Assembly: GCA_964392765.1 (NCBI GenBank)
Contig: CAYMRF010000018.1
Span: 1 to 23,683, forward strand
Direction: 5' to 3'
From: BTUB01 sp964392765
GTDB lineage: Bacteria; Babelota; Babeliae; Babelales; Vermiphilaceae
Length of the DNA: 23,683 bases
The notes under the pieces were generated by a model, which worked only from the letters and a program-made list of their open reading frames with translations, was not told the DNA's origin and did no database searches. The translations under genes and the position numbers were made by a program. This document shows positions 1 through 6,295 of the stretch, piece after piece. Each line of letters starts with the position of its first letter. Positions within the stretch are counted from its first letter, which is position 1.

Positions 1-63
1 TATATGCAAGCGGTTGGATTAGTGAATGATCATCTTATTGAATGTTGGCTTTATAAAAAGTAA
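1..63 (+). CDS. tag: DNA-3-methyladenine glycosylase I, C-terminal fragment
   Basis: Frame 1 is open from the left edge to a TAA at 61-63 and encodes the last 20 residues of a protein. The stretch YMQAVGLVNDHLIECW matches the conserved C-terminus of Tag, where Met-Gln-Ala-x-Gly-(Leu/Met)-Val-Asn-Asp-His is a family signature and the His is a zinc ligand. Tag excises 3-methyladenine from alkylated DNA in base excision repair, in the cytoplasm. The rest of the gene lies outside the window. Its stop codon lies directly against the ribosome binding site of the following Nudix gene, so the two are probably cotranscribed. The identification rests on one short but characteristic motif. Confidence 0.82.
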   Translation, partial: YMQAVGLVNDHLIECWLYKK

Positions 64-75
64 TGGAATTTTAAT

Positions 76-504
76 ATGTATAAAATCCCTGCCTATGTGG
101 GCATTATTCTCAAAAAAGATAACCAAGTTTTACTCGTCAAGCGCACCAACACCGATTGGGCATCCGGATACTGGAACTTCCCCGGCGGATTATTAGAAGA
201 AAATGAGGCTTTAATCAATGCGGCAATTCGGGAAGCACAAGAAGAGATTGGCGTCACGCTCAATGCCCAAGATATGAAACTAGTTCAAGTGTTGCACGTG
301 CGCAAAAGCGAAACTAATACCAAAGATATTTTTGGCTTTGGTTTCTTGACTGAAAAATGGCACGGAACACCAATCAATAATGAACCACATCGACATAGTG
401 AAATTGGCTGGTTTGATTTAGATAGTCTTCCTGATAAACTTACTGATCATGCACGCATCGCCGTTGATGGCATAAAAAATAAAAGAATATACTCAGAAAA
501 TTAA
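76..504 (+). CDS. Nudix hydrolase
   Basis: A 142-residue single-domain Nudix protein. The full Nudix box (GX5EX7REUXEEXGU) is intact at residues 38-60: G38, E44, R52-E53, E56-E57 and G59-V60. Before the box, GYWNFPGG is the usual lead-in strand. Such proteins hydrolyse nucleoside diphosphates linked to another group; for a housekeeping copy next to tag the likely jobs are nucleotide-pool cleaning or nucleotide-sugar turnover, but substrate cannot be read from sequence. ATG at 76 is preceded by GGA at 65-67, 8 nt upstream and next to the tag stop codon. There is no signal peptide, so it acts in the cytoplasm. Only 9 bp separate its stop from the next gene. Confidence 0.9.
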   Translation: MYKIPAYVGIILKKDNQVLLVKRTNTDWASGYWNFPGGLLEENEALINAAIREAQEEIGVTLNAQDMKLVQVLHVRKSETNTKDIFGFGFLTEKWHGTPINNEPHRHSEIGWFDLDSLPDKLTDHARIAVDGIKNKRIYSEN

Positions 505-513
505 GGACACCTC

Positions 514-1071
514 ATGCATTTTTTTACTAAAAGCAGCTTCATAGCTTTTACGCTCCTGACACTTGTATCATCTTTCAGTTTTGGTGCAACCCAGCTCCCC
601 AAGCTTATCCTAAAAAGCATAATTAATGAGACTGGGCACGACATTGTTTTGACCGATACATTAACAAAAAAAACAATGGCAATCGCGGCAGGAGCAACCG
701 CGCAACTCAACTTACCGGCAACCGATAAAAATGTGGTAATAAGCGGTAACATGAGAGAAATAATGGCTCGCGCTGCTCAATACCTCATCAAAAAAGCTGA
801 TGCAACGGATAATAACCAAGAAGTTTATATGCATATGAATCTTGCACAAGGCGGGATAGACGATGGCAGTGGAATGATCACGGGTAAGCTCGGCACTATT
901 ATCTTTAAATTTTTATTAGCAGGAAAAAATGGTGGATGCCAAATGGGGTCTCAGACTCTTACAAACACACAAAATTCAGTGGCAGTGTCTCTAAAACTCA
1001 GCGTGCTAAAACGAGCGCAGGAAGAAAACAGATTTGCAATTAATGCAGATTATAGCTTAGAAGAAAAATAA
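514..1071 (+). CDS. secreted protein of unknown function (185 aa)
   Basis: I do not recognise this protein. The first 24 residues form a clear Sec signal peptide: FTKS, then a hydrophobic stretch through LLTLVSS, with probable cleavage after SFG-A. The mature part starts with a beta-rich segment (residues 30-75) containing an INETGHDIVL stretch, followed by a more helical part and a glycine-rich stretch near residues 110-140. The ATG at 514 has AAGGA at 503-507, overlapping the end of the Nudix gene, so translation probably follows it in one operon. The same arrangement of small exported proteins is repeated in the next two genes. Likely periplasmic or exported. Confidence 0.75.
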   Translation: MHFFTKSSFIAFTLLTLVSSFSFGATQLPKLILKSIINETGHDIVLTDTLTKKTMAIAAGATAQLNLPATDKNVVISGNMREIMARAAQYLIKKADATDNNQEVYMHMNLAQGGIDDGSGMITGKLGTIIFKFLLAGKNGGCQMGSQTLTNTQNSVAVSLKLSVLKRAQEENRFAINADYSLEEK

Positions 1072-1097
1072 AATAATTGAGCAATCTGAAGAATTTT

Positions 1098-1847
1098 ATG
1101 AATATAAAAAGATATTGTATTATTTTAACATGCCTTATCACGGCTTCATCCATTTTCGCGGATAGATCCTATTATTATAAATCAGCACTTTCTCTTACGT
1201 TGATTAAAGATGGCGTTCACTCATTTCTTGAGCAAACAGGAAAAACAACTGAGCAAGAGATGGAGAAGGCAATTCATGAAACTATTTCATTAGCTCATAG
1301 AAATCAAACCGATACTAAAGCCTTACTAGAAAATCTTAAAAACACGCTCGATTATCGTATTGATCGCATTGAATATCAATTAGAGCACCAACATAGCTTT
1401 AACCGCCAAGATCTGCTTACGGGCGCTGCCTGGATTGGCGTTGGCGTAGGATTATGCGCCCTAATATATTTGGGATATGAAAAACTTATCAAACCCGGTT
1501 ATTCTGAATTTGAGCGAGTAAAGAATGAAACTGAAAGTATGGGAACTCGGGTTGTTGTCGACCCTCTCAGGAAAACCATTGATGCATTACCGAGAGAATC
1601 TGCAGTAATCAAACGCCCCGACCCAAAAATCATTCATCAACAACTAAACCTCTTAGCAAATATACATAATAGCAACAGTGAAAATTTGCGTTTGTTTTGT
1701 ATAAGTACTGCCATTCCCTTCATTCCATTTGGCATTGGGGCATATAAGATCAGCTCAAGTTTTAAACCTAACGCAGACAATCAAAATCTTGATAAATATA
1801 AGCTTCTATCAAAAGTAGTAGATAGATTGCAAAAAGAGCATAAATAA
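1098..1847 (+). CDS. signal-peptide membrane protein with coiled coil, unknown function (249 aa)
   Basis: I do not recognise this protein. An in-frame TTG exists at 1077, but I prefer ATG 1098 because the protein then begins directly with a signal peptide (MNIKRYCIILTCLITASSIF, cleavage near FA-D) and GAAG lies just upstream. Residues about 40-100 are polar, charged and helix-prone with heptad-like spacing, suggesting a coiled coil. Two hydrophobic segments follow: GAAWIGVGVGLCALIYLGY (around residue 115) and an Ile/Pro-rich one near residue 205 (FCISTAIPFIPFGIGAY). The topology suggests an inner-membrane protein with an external coiled coil. It sits 26 bp after the preceding secreted-protein gene and reads the same way. 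Confidence 0.7.
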   Translation: MNIKRYCIILTCLITASSIFADRSYYYKSALSLTLIKDGVHSFLEQTGKTTEQEMEKAIHETISLAHRNQTDTKALLENLKNTLDYRIDRIEYQLEHQHSFNRQDLLTGAAWIGVGVGLCALIYLGYEKLIKPGYSEFERVKNETESMGTRVVVDPLRKTIDALPRESAVIKRPDPKIIHQQLNLLANIHNSNSENLRLFCISTAIPFIPFGIGAYKISSSFKPNADNQNLDKYKLLSKVVDRLQKEHK

Positions 1848-1902
1848 TTAAACTTATGCCAGTTTATTCTTTTAAATCTCACAACATCCTTGAAGGAACT
1901 TT

Positions 1903-2316
1903 ATGATTTCATCTAAAGTATTAGCATTCGGGTTATTATTTTCCAGCCCATTCGCGTTTGCAACAGTTCAATTAGATACTTCTTTAGTAGCAAAAGTACA
2001 AGTTGATCCGAATGAAGAATTTACCGACTCCAAACGATACAGTGATCATACAATAGATACCATTATTCAACTTGATACCAATGAATCTCAAGAAATCTAT
2101 AATCATGATGATGTAAAGATAGTTGCTCAATTACTTGCTGAAGAAGAAAACACTGCAACCGTAGGCTTTACTATCTACACTAAAAATAAATCTGGTGAAT
2201 TCCAAAAGTTCGCTGAACCTGTTCTGGTTGCAACCTACACAGAACCAGCGGGACTTGGAATGGGTGCCACGAGCGGTGAATCTATTAGAATCACAATAAA
2301 AGCACAAAAAGCTTAA
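1903..2316 (+). CDS. small secreted beta-rich protein, unknown function (137 aa)
   Basis: I do not recognise this protein. Signal peptide at residues 1-20 (hydrophobic VLAFGLLFSSPFAFA, then T). The mature part of about 117 residues alternates short hydrophobic beta strands with charged loops (VQLDTSLVAKVQV, VKIVAQLL, TVGFTIYTK, PVLVATYTE, SIRITIKA), which fits a small beta-sandwich. There is no cysteine in the mature part. ATG 1903 has a good ribosome binding site (AAGGAA, about 5 nt upstream). The TAA stop is part of a TTAA palindrome at 2313-2316 that also supplies the stop of the convergent Nudix gene; its terminator lies further on, inside that gene. Confidence 0.75.
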   Translation: MISSKVLAFGLLFSSPFAFATVQLDTSLVAKVQVDPNEEFTDSKRYSDHTIDTIIQLDTNESQEIYNHDDVKIVAQLLAEEENTATVGFTIYTKNKSGEFQKFAEPVLVATYTEPAGLGMGATSGESIRITIKAQKA

Positions 2317-2819
2317 TAATATTTTTCAAGTAACCACAAGAGACCGGTAGCAAGTTTATCGGTCTCTTTTTTTTGCTTTATTTCTTCCACCGACAGCCAC
2401 AACAATTCGCAAAAATCTTTTCGGCTGTAATTAAGATCAGTTGCGTGAATCTTCACTTCATAGACTGCTTTAAAAATGCCACCGTGCAACAAGCCTTGCC
2501 ATCCTTCATCCGGCTTGTGAATGCCAAGAAATCTAAATTGATGTTCAGTCACATTAATGCCAACCTCTTCGGCAATCTCTCTTTTGGCGGCCTGCTCATA
2601 GGTTTCTCCGCTTTGCACGCCACCGCCGACCAGTGCAAGATGTAATGGGCTATATAATTTATCGGCAGTTCTGCGCAAAATAGCATGTTTACCCTCATGA
2701 TTAATAATAAAGGCAAGAACCACACGCGTATAAATGGGCTTTTCAGCCAAATCTGAGCGGTTTATAACGCCAATTACTTCATCCTGCTCACTTACAATAT
2801 CAACCAGTTCATCGTACAT
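2313..2819 (-). CDS. Nudix hydrolase, isopentenyl-diphosphate isomerase/YfcD-like type
   Basis: 168 residues with an intact Nudix box at residues 66-88 (G66, E72, R80-E81, E84-E85, G87-I88). The N-terminus DIVSEQDEVIGVINRSDL is the typical opening of the IDI/YfcD branch, in which the protein begins with (D/E)xxDEvGxxxR before the Nudix fold. True IDI also needs further metal-binding Cys/His residues that I do not see clearly, so this is more likely a YfcD-like hydrolase than an isoprenoid isomerase. It is cytoplasmic, with no signal peptide. Its last codons overlap the preceding plus-strand gene by 4 bp (TTAA) and contain that gene's terminator. The upstream neighbour on the same strand ends 10 bp away. 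Confidence 0.85.
   Translation of the reverse strand: MYDELVDIVSEQDEVIGVINRSDLAEKPIYTRVVLAFIINHEGKHAILRRTADKLYSPLHLALVGGGVQSGETYEQAAKREIAEEVGINVTEHQFRFLGIHKPDEGWQGLLHGGIFKAVYEVKIHATDLNYSRKDFCELLWLSVEEIKQKKETDKLATGLLWLLEKYY
2338..2374 (+). terminator. rho-independent terminator inside the convergent Nudix gene
   Basis: A perfect 9-bp stem (AAGAGACCG at 2338-2346, CGGTCTCTT at 2360-2368, extendable inward by a G-T and a T-A pair) is followed by a run of eight T (2367-2374). It stands 22 bp after the stop of the 1903-2316 gene and points the same way, so it should end the left-hand plus-strand operon. It lies entirely within the coding sequence of the minus-strand Nudix gene, where the same bases encode a Lys/Glu-rich stretch near the C-terminus. 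Confidence 0.8.
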
Positions 2820-2829
2820 AAAAATCCAA

Positions 2830-3357
2830 TTAGTTACTTTGCCCGTTACGAGAACCTTTTTGTATTATCGCTTTTTGAAAAACCTGAAACGCATATTGAG
2901 CGACTAAAGACTTCCATACCGCCTTTGCATACTCTTGAGCAAGACCTTCATTGACTTGTTTTTGTATATGCCGCTCATACTTGCTCGATTCCTCAGATCT
3001 GTTCTTGCAATATTCGAATACTTGAGCCGTTTCTTCTTCTATACGATTCGATTCATCCGTAATATTATCTGCAAAAGCTTTGCTATACACACCATGCGGC
3101 TTGCCATCTTTTGCACGTAAAAATGCCATTGCATCCAAAAATTCTATCACTTCCTTATGAATGTCTCGCGATTCCAGCATTGGTATCAACAAGTCATGAT
3201 TCATTTCTATGATATTTTGGCTCTCTTGGCTTATCTCACATTCGTGAATATATTTTTTGCGTAATAGCTCAGCTACTTGACTCGGACTTAAATGGGCATG
3301 GCATGAAAAAGAGATGAATCCAGTGACTGCGAGAGCATAACAATTTTTAAAAATCAT
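2830..3357 (-). CDS. secreted helical protein, unknown function (175 aa)
   Basis: I do not recognise this protein. The frame is open further upstream to 3447, but I choose ATG 3357: it has AAGGAAG about 6 nt upstream and gives a standard signal peptide (MIFKNCYALAVTGFISFSCHA, then HLSP). Upstream residues would bury that signal peptide behind a 30-residue basic leader. The mature protein is almost wholly helical, rich in Glu, Lys and Gln (for example EEETAQVFEYCKN and KQVNEGLAQEYAKAVWK), and ends in a basic tail. Two mature cysteines could pair. It lies 10 bp before the second Nudix gene on the same strand. It is divergent from the AAA+ ATPase gene, with 195 bp between the starts that should hold both promoters. 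Confidence 0.72.
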   Translation of the reverse strand: MIFKNCYALAVTGFISFSCHAHLSPSQVAELLRKKYIHECEISQESQNIIEMNHDLLIPMLESRDIHKEVIEFLDAMAFLRAKDGKPHGVYSKAFADNITDESNRIEEETAQVFEYCKNRSEESSKYERHIQKQVNEGLAQEYAKAVWKSLVAQYAFQVFQKAIIQKGSRNGQSN

Positions 3358-3552
3358 AATCTTCCTTGAGAGAGAGTGATATAACGAGAGTAGTTTAATG
3401 TAAAAGCAAAGTTTTACTAGATATCTTAACAACTTTTTACAATACAAATTGGATAAAAAATTAAATCTAAATTTTTATAGACCTTACATAATTTTTCTAT
3501 ATGATTATCCGCTAGTTTAACATCTAACCATTTCGACACAGAGGGTGACTCT

Positions 3553-5160
3553 ATGCCAGTACAACAAAAATACCTTTCTTTTTTATTCCTATTACTAACA
3601 ATAAATTGCTCTTTCAGTATGGAGTTAGCTCCTCGAAACGATGAAGAAAGAAGCCGAAGATTAGAAACTATGGAGGAAATATTATCGGATGTTCCTGCCC
3701 AACCTGAATCCTCTTTGCATTATTGTAGAGAGGAGATGAGGATTGAAGATGAAAAGCCTAAAGGTCCACGTAAGTTTCCAATTTATCACTATCGAAAAGC
3801 TTTAGATTTTGTGGATCAGTTAGCGCTTGATGATGCATTTGAAAATTGTCCATCCCCATTAAAAGATGAACTGGATAAAATTATTACACTGCATTCAAAA
3901 AAGACGCCAAATAAATTAGCTTTGCAAGAATTAATTAATAGGGTTATTCTCGTTGGCCCATCAGGCGGTGGGAAAACTACTTTTTCGTATGCAATAGCAT
4001 ACCATTGTAAATATCCATTTTCATTTGTGAGAGCGCCAGAGCTCTGCGATTCATTCAAAGATTCTTGTCCTCAGATTATTAATGATCTTATCGACCCTTT
4101 TATTAAAAGTAATCAACCCGGCCTTATTATTATAGATGAGGCCAGCGCATTTACAAAAAAATTAAAGAAGAAAAATGATTCTGATACTGGCGCTGTTGAA
4201 GGATTATGGGCAAAGTTTGATGAGGCTAGAAGCCTAAATCCTCAACTTATGGTCATCTTAACTGCAAATAAATTAAAGCATTTTCCTAAAACTTTGCTAA
4301 CTCGTTTTCGCGGCACAAGAACAACAATAGATTTACCTTCTGCGGAGAGACAACTATCTATAATCAGCAAATTTTTTCAAAAATCCGGAGGAGAAGACGA
4401 ACGTTTAACAAAAGAAACTGCCCAACAAGCCAGAGGACTATCTTTGCGCGAAGTTAGTCTTGCATTATACAGAGCAAGAGGAAATGCTCGAATTAGATGT
4501 GAGCTTCAAGATATTCCTTTGCGCATTAATGATGAAGATGTTACTAAGGCTTTAAAGCCTTTTCTAGAAGAACATATGCAAGATGTATGGAATAAGCGAA
4601 AAAAGAAACTTACTAAAGCTGCAAAAGCTGCTTGGCCCTATATCTTTCAAACGATAATGGTTGCAGGCGGCTCTTATTTAGGCTGGAGAATTTACAAACA
4701 GCAAGCTGCGCAAACCCAGAAAAATCATGATGAGAGTATTAATTTGCAGCTTATGCAGCACGGCGATAATCAGGTTATGAATGAATACCACCATCAAGAG
4801 ACCTTAAGGCAATCAGATCGTCATCATGATGAGAGTATTAATTTACAGCTTATACAGCACTGCGATAATCAGGTTGTAACTGAATACCACCATCAAGAGA
4901 CCTTAAGGCAATCAGATCGTCATCATTCAGAAAATATGCAATTATCAAGAGAACAACATGTCGCTTCTCAGGCACAAGCGAAGGTTCATCAAGATCAATC
5001 TCTCCGTCAAGCACGCGAATTACACAATGATACGCATAGCCCATCTACTATTGCAAAGCAGGCTGCAATAAGTACTGCTACCTCAATAGTGACAACGAGC
5101 GCGTTAATAGTCGGACTGCCCGTAGTTTTATCGGTTGGAAGTTCATGTTCTATCATGTGA
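3553..5160 (+). CDS. exported AAA+ ATPase with tandem repeat and hydrophobic tail (535 aa)
   Basis: The AAA+ core is complete: Walker A GPSGGGKTT at residues 135-143, Walker B LIIIDEAS with D195-E196, sensor 1 around T237-N239 (ILTANK), an arginine-finger candidate in TRFRG (R251, R253), and a sensor 2-like LSLREVSLAL helix with R299. Of AAA+ types it looks most like the classic FtsH/proteasome-like group. No protease domain is visible. Unusually, the protein begins with a Sec-type signal peptide (MPVQQKYLSFLFLLLTIN, cleavage near CSFS-M). Residues 357-378 (WPYIFQTIMVAGGSYLGW) look membrane-spanning. Residues 392-457 are two copies of a 33-residue Gln/His-rich coiled-coil repeat, and a hydrophobic segment of about 20 residues closes the C-terminus. 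ATG 3553 has AGAGGGTGA just upstream. An ATPase outside the cytoplasm lacks ATP unless it reaches a host or the signal acts as an uncleaved anchor with the core inside. Confidence 0.85.
   Translation: MPVQQKYLSFLFLLLTINCSFSMELAPRNDEERSRRLETMEEILSDVPAQPESSLHYCREEMRIEDEKPKGPRKFPIYHYRKALDFVDQLALDDAFENCPSPLKDELDKIITLHSKKTPNKLALQELINRVILVGPSGGGKTTFSYAIAYHCKYPFSFVRAPELCDSFKDSCPQIINDLIDPFIKSNQPGLIIIDEASAFTKKLKKKNDSDTGAVEGLWAKFDEARSLNPQLMVILTANKLKHFPKTLLTRFRGTRTTIDLPSAERQLSIISKFFQKSGGEDERLTKETAQQARGLSLREVSLALYRARGNARIRCELQDIPLRINDEDVTKALKPFLEEHMQDVWNKRKKKLTKAAKAAWPYIFQTIMVAGGSYLGWRIYKQQAAQTQKNHDESINLQLMQHGDNQVMNEYHHQETLRQSDRHHDESINLQLIQHCDNQVVTEYHHQETLRQSDRHHSENMQLSREQHVASQAQAKVHQDQSLRQARELHNDTHSPSTIAKQAAISTATSIVTTSALIVGLPVVLSVGSSCSIM
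4726..4923 (+). repeat. in-frame tandem repeat, 2 x 99 bp, in the AAA+ ATPase gene
   Basis: Two adjacent copies (4726-4824 and 4825-4923) differ at only about 6 of 99 positions. Each encodes 33 residues starting HDESINLQL and ending QETLRQSDRH. A degenerate third start (HSENMQLSREQH) follows at once. The unit is rich in Gln, His and Glu and helix-prone, so it lengthens a coiled-coil stalk by a fixed step without changing frame. High nucleotide identity indicates a recent duplication. Confidence 0.93.
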
Positions 5161-5163
5161 AGA

Positions 5164-5634
5164 TTATGAATTTGAGATTCGTTTTTTTATCTTTGTAGCG
5201 TCTAGCGATAATTGCGGCATTAAATTTTTATATTTAGACTCTTCAATATTTGACTGTCTTACACATAAATAAGTGGCCGCAAATAAGACAATCAATCCAG
5301 CTATAGGCGTAAGAATATTACGCCTATAGCTATAATTTTCATAGCACATAAAACCCAGGATCATACAACTGCCTGAACCCATTATTCCCAGCCATCCATA
5401 AGGCGAATGATAAAGTGGCACCACATCCTCTAAATGTATACGATTATTTATTTGATCAATTTTTTGTTGAGATAAATGTAAACAAATAAATTTTTCTTCT
5501 TCAGTAAGTTTCTCATTTAGTCGCAAGATAGCCTCAACTTCTTGCAAATCTGTATCTATAATTGCTTTTTCAAGGGAAGTATAACTAACTATATTTACTG
5601 AACCGAAAACTAATAAAAATAATATTTTTTTCAT
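5164..5634 (-). CDS. small membrane protein with ankyrin-like N-terminal helices, unknown function (156 aa)
   Basis: I do not recognise this protein. The N-terminus (MKKILFLLVFGSVNIVSY) is a signal peptide or first membrane helix. Residues 20-65 (SLEKAIIDTDLQEVEAIL, then EEKFICLHLSQQKI) have the helix-turn-helix pattern of one or two degenerate ankyrin units. Two hydrophobic segments follow (GWLGIMGSGSCMILGFMCY near residue 82 and ILTPIAGLIVLFAATYLCV near residue 108), then a charged C-terminus. ATG 5634 has an AGGT ribosome binding site 9 nt upstream. It is the last gene of the toxin-like operon, 23 bp after the cysteine-rich protein, and converges on the AAA+ ATPase gene 3 bp away. It might be a further protective or membrane partner of that system. 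Confidence 0.7.
   Translation of the reverse strand: MKKILFLLVFGSVNIVSYTSLEKAIIDTDLQEVEAILRLNEKLTEEEKFICLHLSQQKIDQINNRIHLEDVVPLYHSPYGWLGIMGSGSCMILGFMCYENYSYRRNILTPIAGLIVLFAATYLCVRQSNIEESKYKNLMPQLSLDATKIKKRISNS
5299..5331. repeat. perfect 14-bp inverted repeat inside a coding region
   Basis: AGCTATAGGCGTAA at 5299-5312 and its exact reverse complement at 5318-5331 are separated by 5 bp. The hairpin lies within the 156-residue membrane protein gene, between its two membrane segments. No T run follows on either strand, so it is not a standard terminator. Confidence 0.9.
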
Positions 5635-5657
5635 ATATTTACCTATTTTAATCTTCT

Positions 5658-5858
5658 TTATCGCTTAATAAATGAATTATAAGATGTTTTTGCAAATCCG
5701 GATGTAACTTTCTGTTTAAAACATTCATAGTGACACCAAAATGTTTGATTATGCTGTTTAGATTTTGGCTTATCACAATTTATTAAAATATTAATATCGC
5801 AAGGATCAACTTCTGTTGATTCGATTGCTTGATCACAAAAGCAGCATCGATAATTCAT
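5658..5858 (-). CDS. cysteine-rich, probably zinc-binding small protein; immunity-locus type (66 aa)
   Basis: A 66-residue cytoplasmic protein with the pattern CCFC (residues 5-8), DPC (about 18-20), a Cys near 28 and WCHYEC (about 41-46). The closely spaced Cys and His residues suggest one or two structural zinc sites. From memory, small proteins with this CxxC...DPC...CHxxC layout occur beside immunity genes in polymorphic-toxin loci, but I cannot name a family with certainty. ATG 5858 has no clear ribosome binding site. The gene starts 26 bp inside the end of the upstream immunity candidate, so translation is probably coupled to it. It could be a second immunity protein or a modulator. Confidence 0.65.
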   Translation of the reverse strand: MNYRCCFCDQAIESTEVDPCDINILINCDKPKSKQHNQTFWCHYECFKQKVTSGFAKTSYNSFIKR

Positions 5859-6291
5859 TGTTGTGTTTTCTATTAATCACACCAACAGTCATTTTATTCC
5901 CGGGCAGGATTTCAATAATATAACCCTGAATTGGGTTAAAAATAAATTTCTCAAATGCAACGCATGTTACATCATCAAAATGATTAATAATATCTTCAAG
6001 ATTTGCTTGGATTGCTGGTAATCCACCATCACTCCACTCAATAAAGACATTTTTATCTACTGCCCCTTCAATCAATTGGTTCAATGCGGAAATGATTTGA
6101 TATGGGTCATATCCTATGTCTATTTTTTTATCTATCTTACTCCAGTCAACTTTTCCCCAGCGAGTTAATGGAACTATTTTTTTAAAAGTATTGGTAATTT
6201 TGTCAGATTCTTCCAATGATAAAAGATTTGTTTGTAAAGCTTCAAGGCATTCTCGAAATAAAGGATTATTTTCTAAAAATTTTGATATCAT
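5833..6291 (-). CDS. probable immunity protein to the upstream toxin-like protein (152 aa)
   Basis: A cytoplasmic protein of 152 residues, without signal peptide. The C-terminal half has the pattern VFIEWSDGGLPAI, then a helix, then FEKFIFNPIQGYIIEIL and MTVGVI. This alternation of beta hairpin and Trp/Pro motifs resembles immunity proteins of contact-dependent inhibition and Rhs-type systems; that link is from memory and not exact. The position is the strongest evidence: it starts 4 bp after the stop of the large secreted gene, with an AGGA ribosome binding site overlapping that stop, which is the classic toxin-immunity order. It should bind and block the toxin domain in the cell that makes it. 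It overlaps the next, cysteine-rich gene by 26 bp. Confidence 0.68.
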   Translation of the reverse strand: MISKFLENNPLFRECLEALQTNLLSLEESDKITNTFKKIVPLTRWGKVDWSKIDKKIDIGYDPYQIISALNQLIEGAVDKNVFIEWSDGGLPAIQANLEDIINHFDDVTCVAFEKFIFNPIQGYIIEILPGNKMTVGVINRKHNNELSMLLL

Positions 6292-6295
6292 AAAT

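Noticed and set aside
2373..2645. 90-codon plus-strand frame opposite the second Nudix gene
   Set aside because: Antisense to an intact Nudix domain; follows directly after a terminator and has no family features.
4726..4923. CRISPR-like array
   Set aside because: Two adjacent 99-bp units without spacers, inside an open reading frame and preserving frame; it is a protein repeat.
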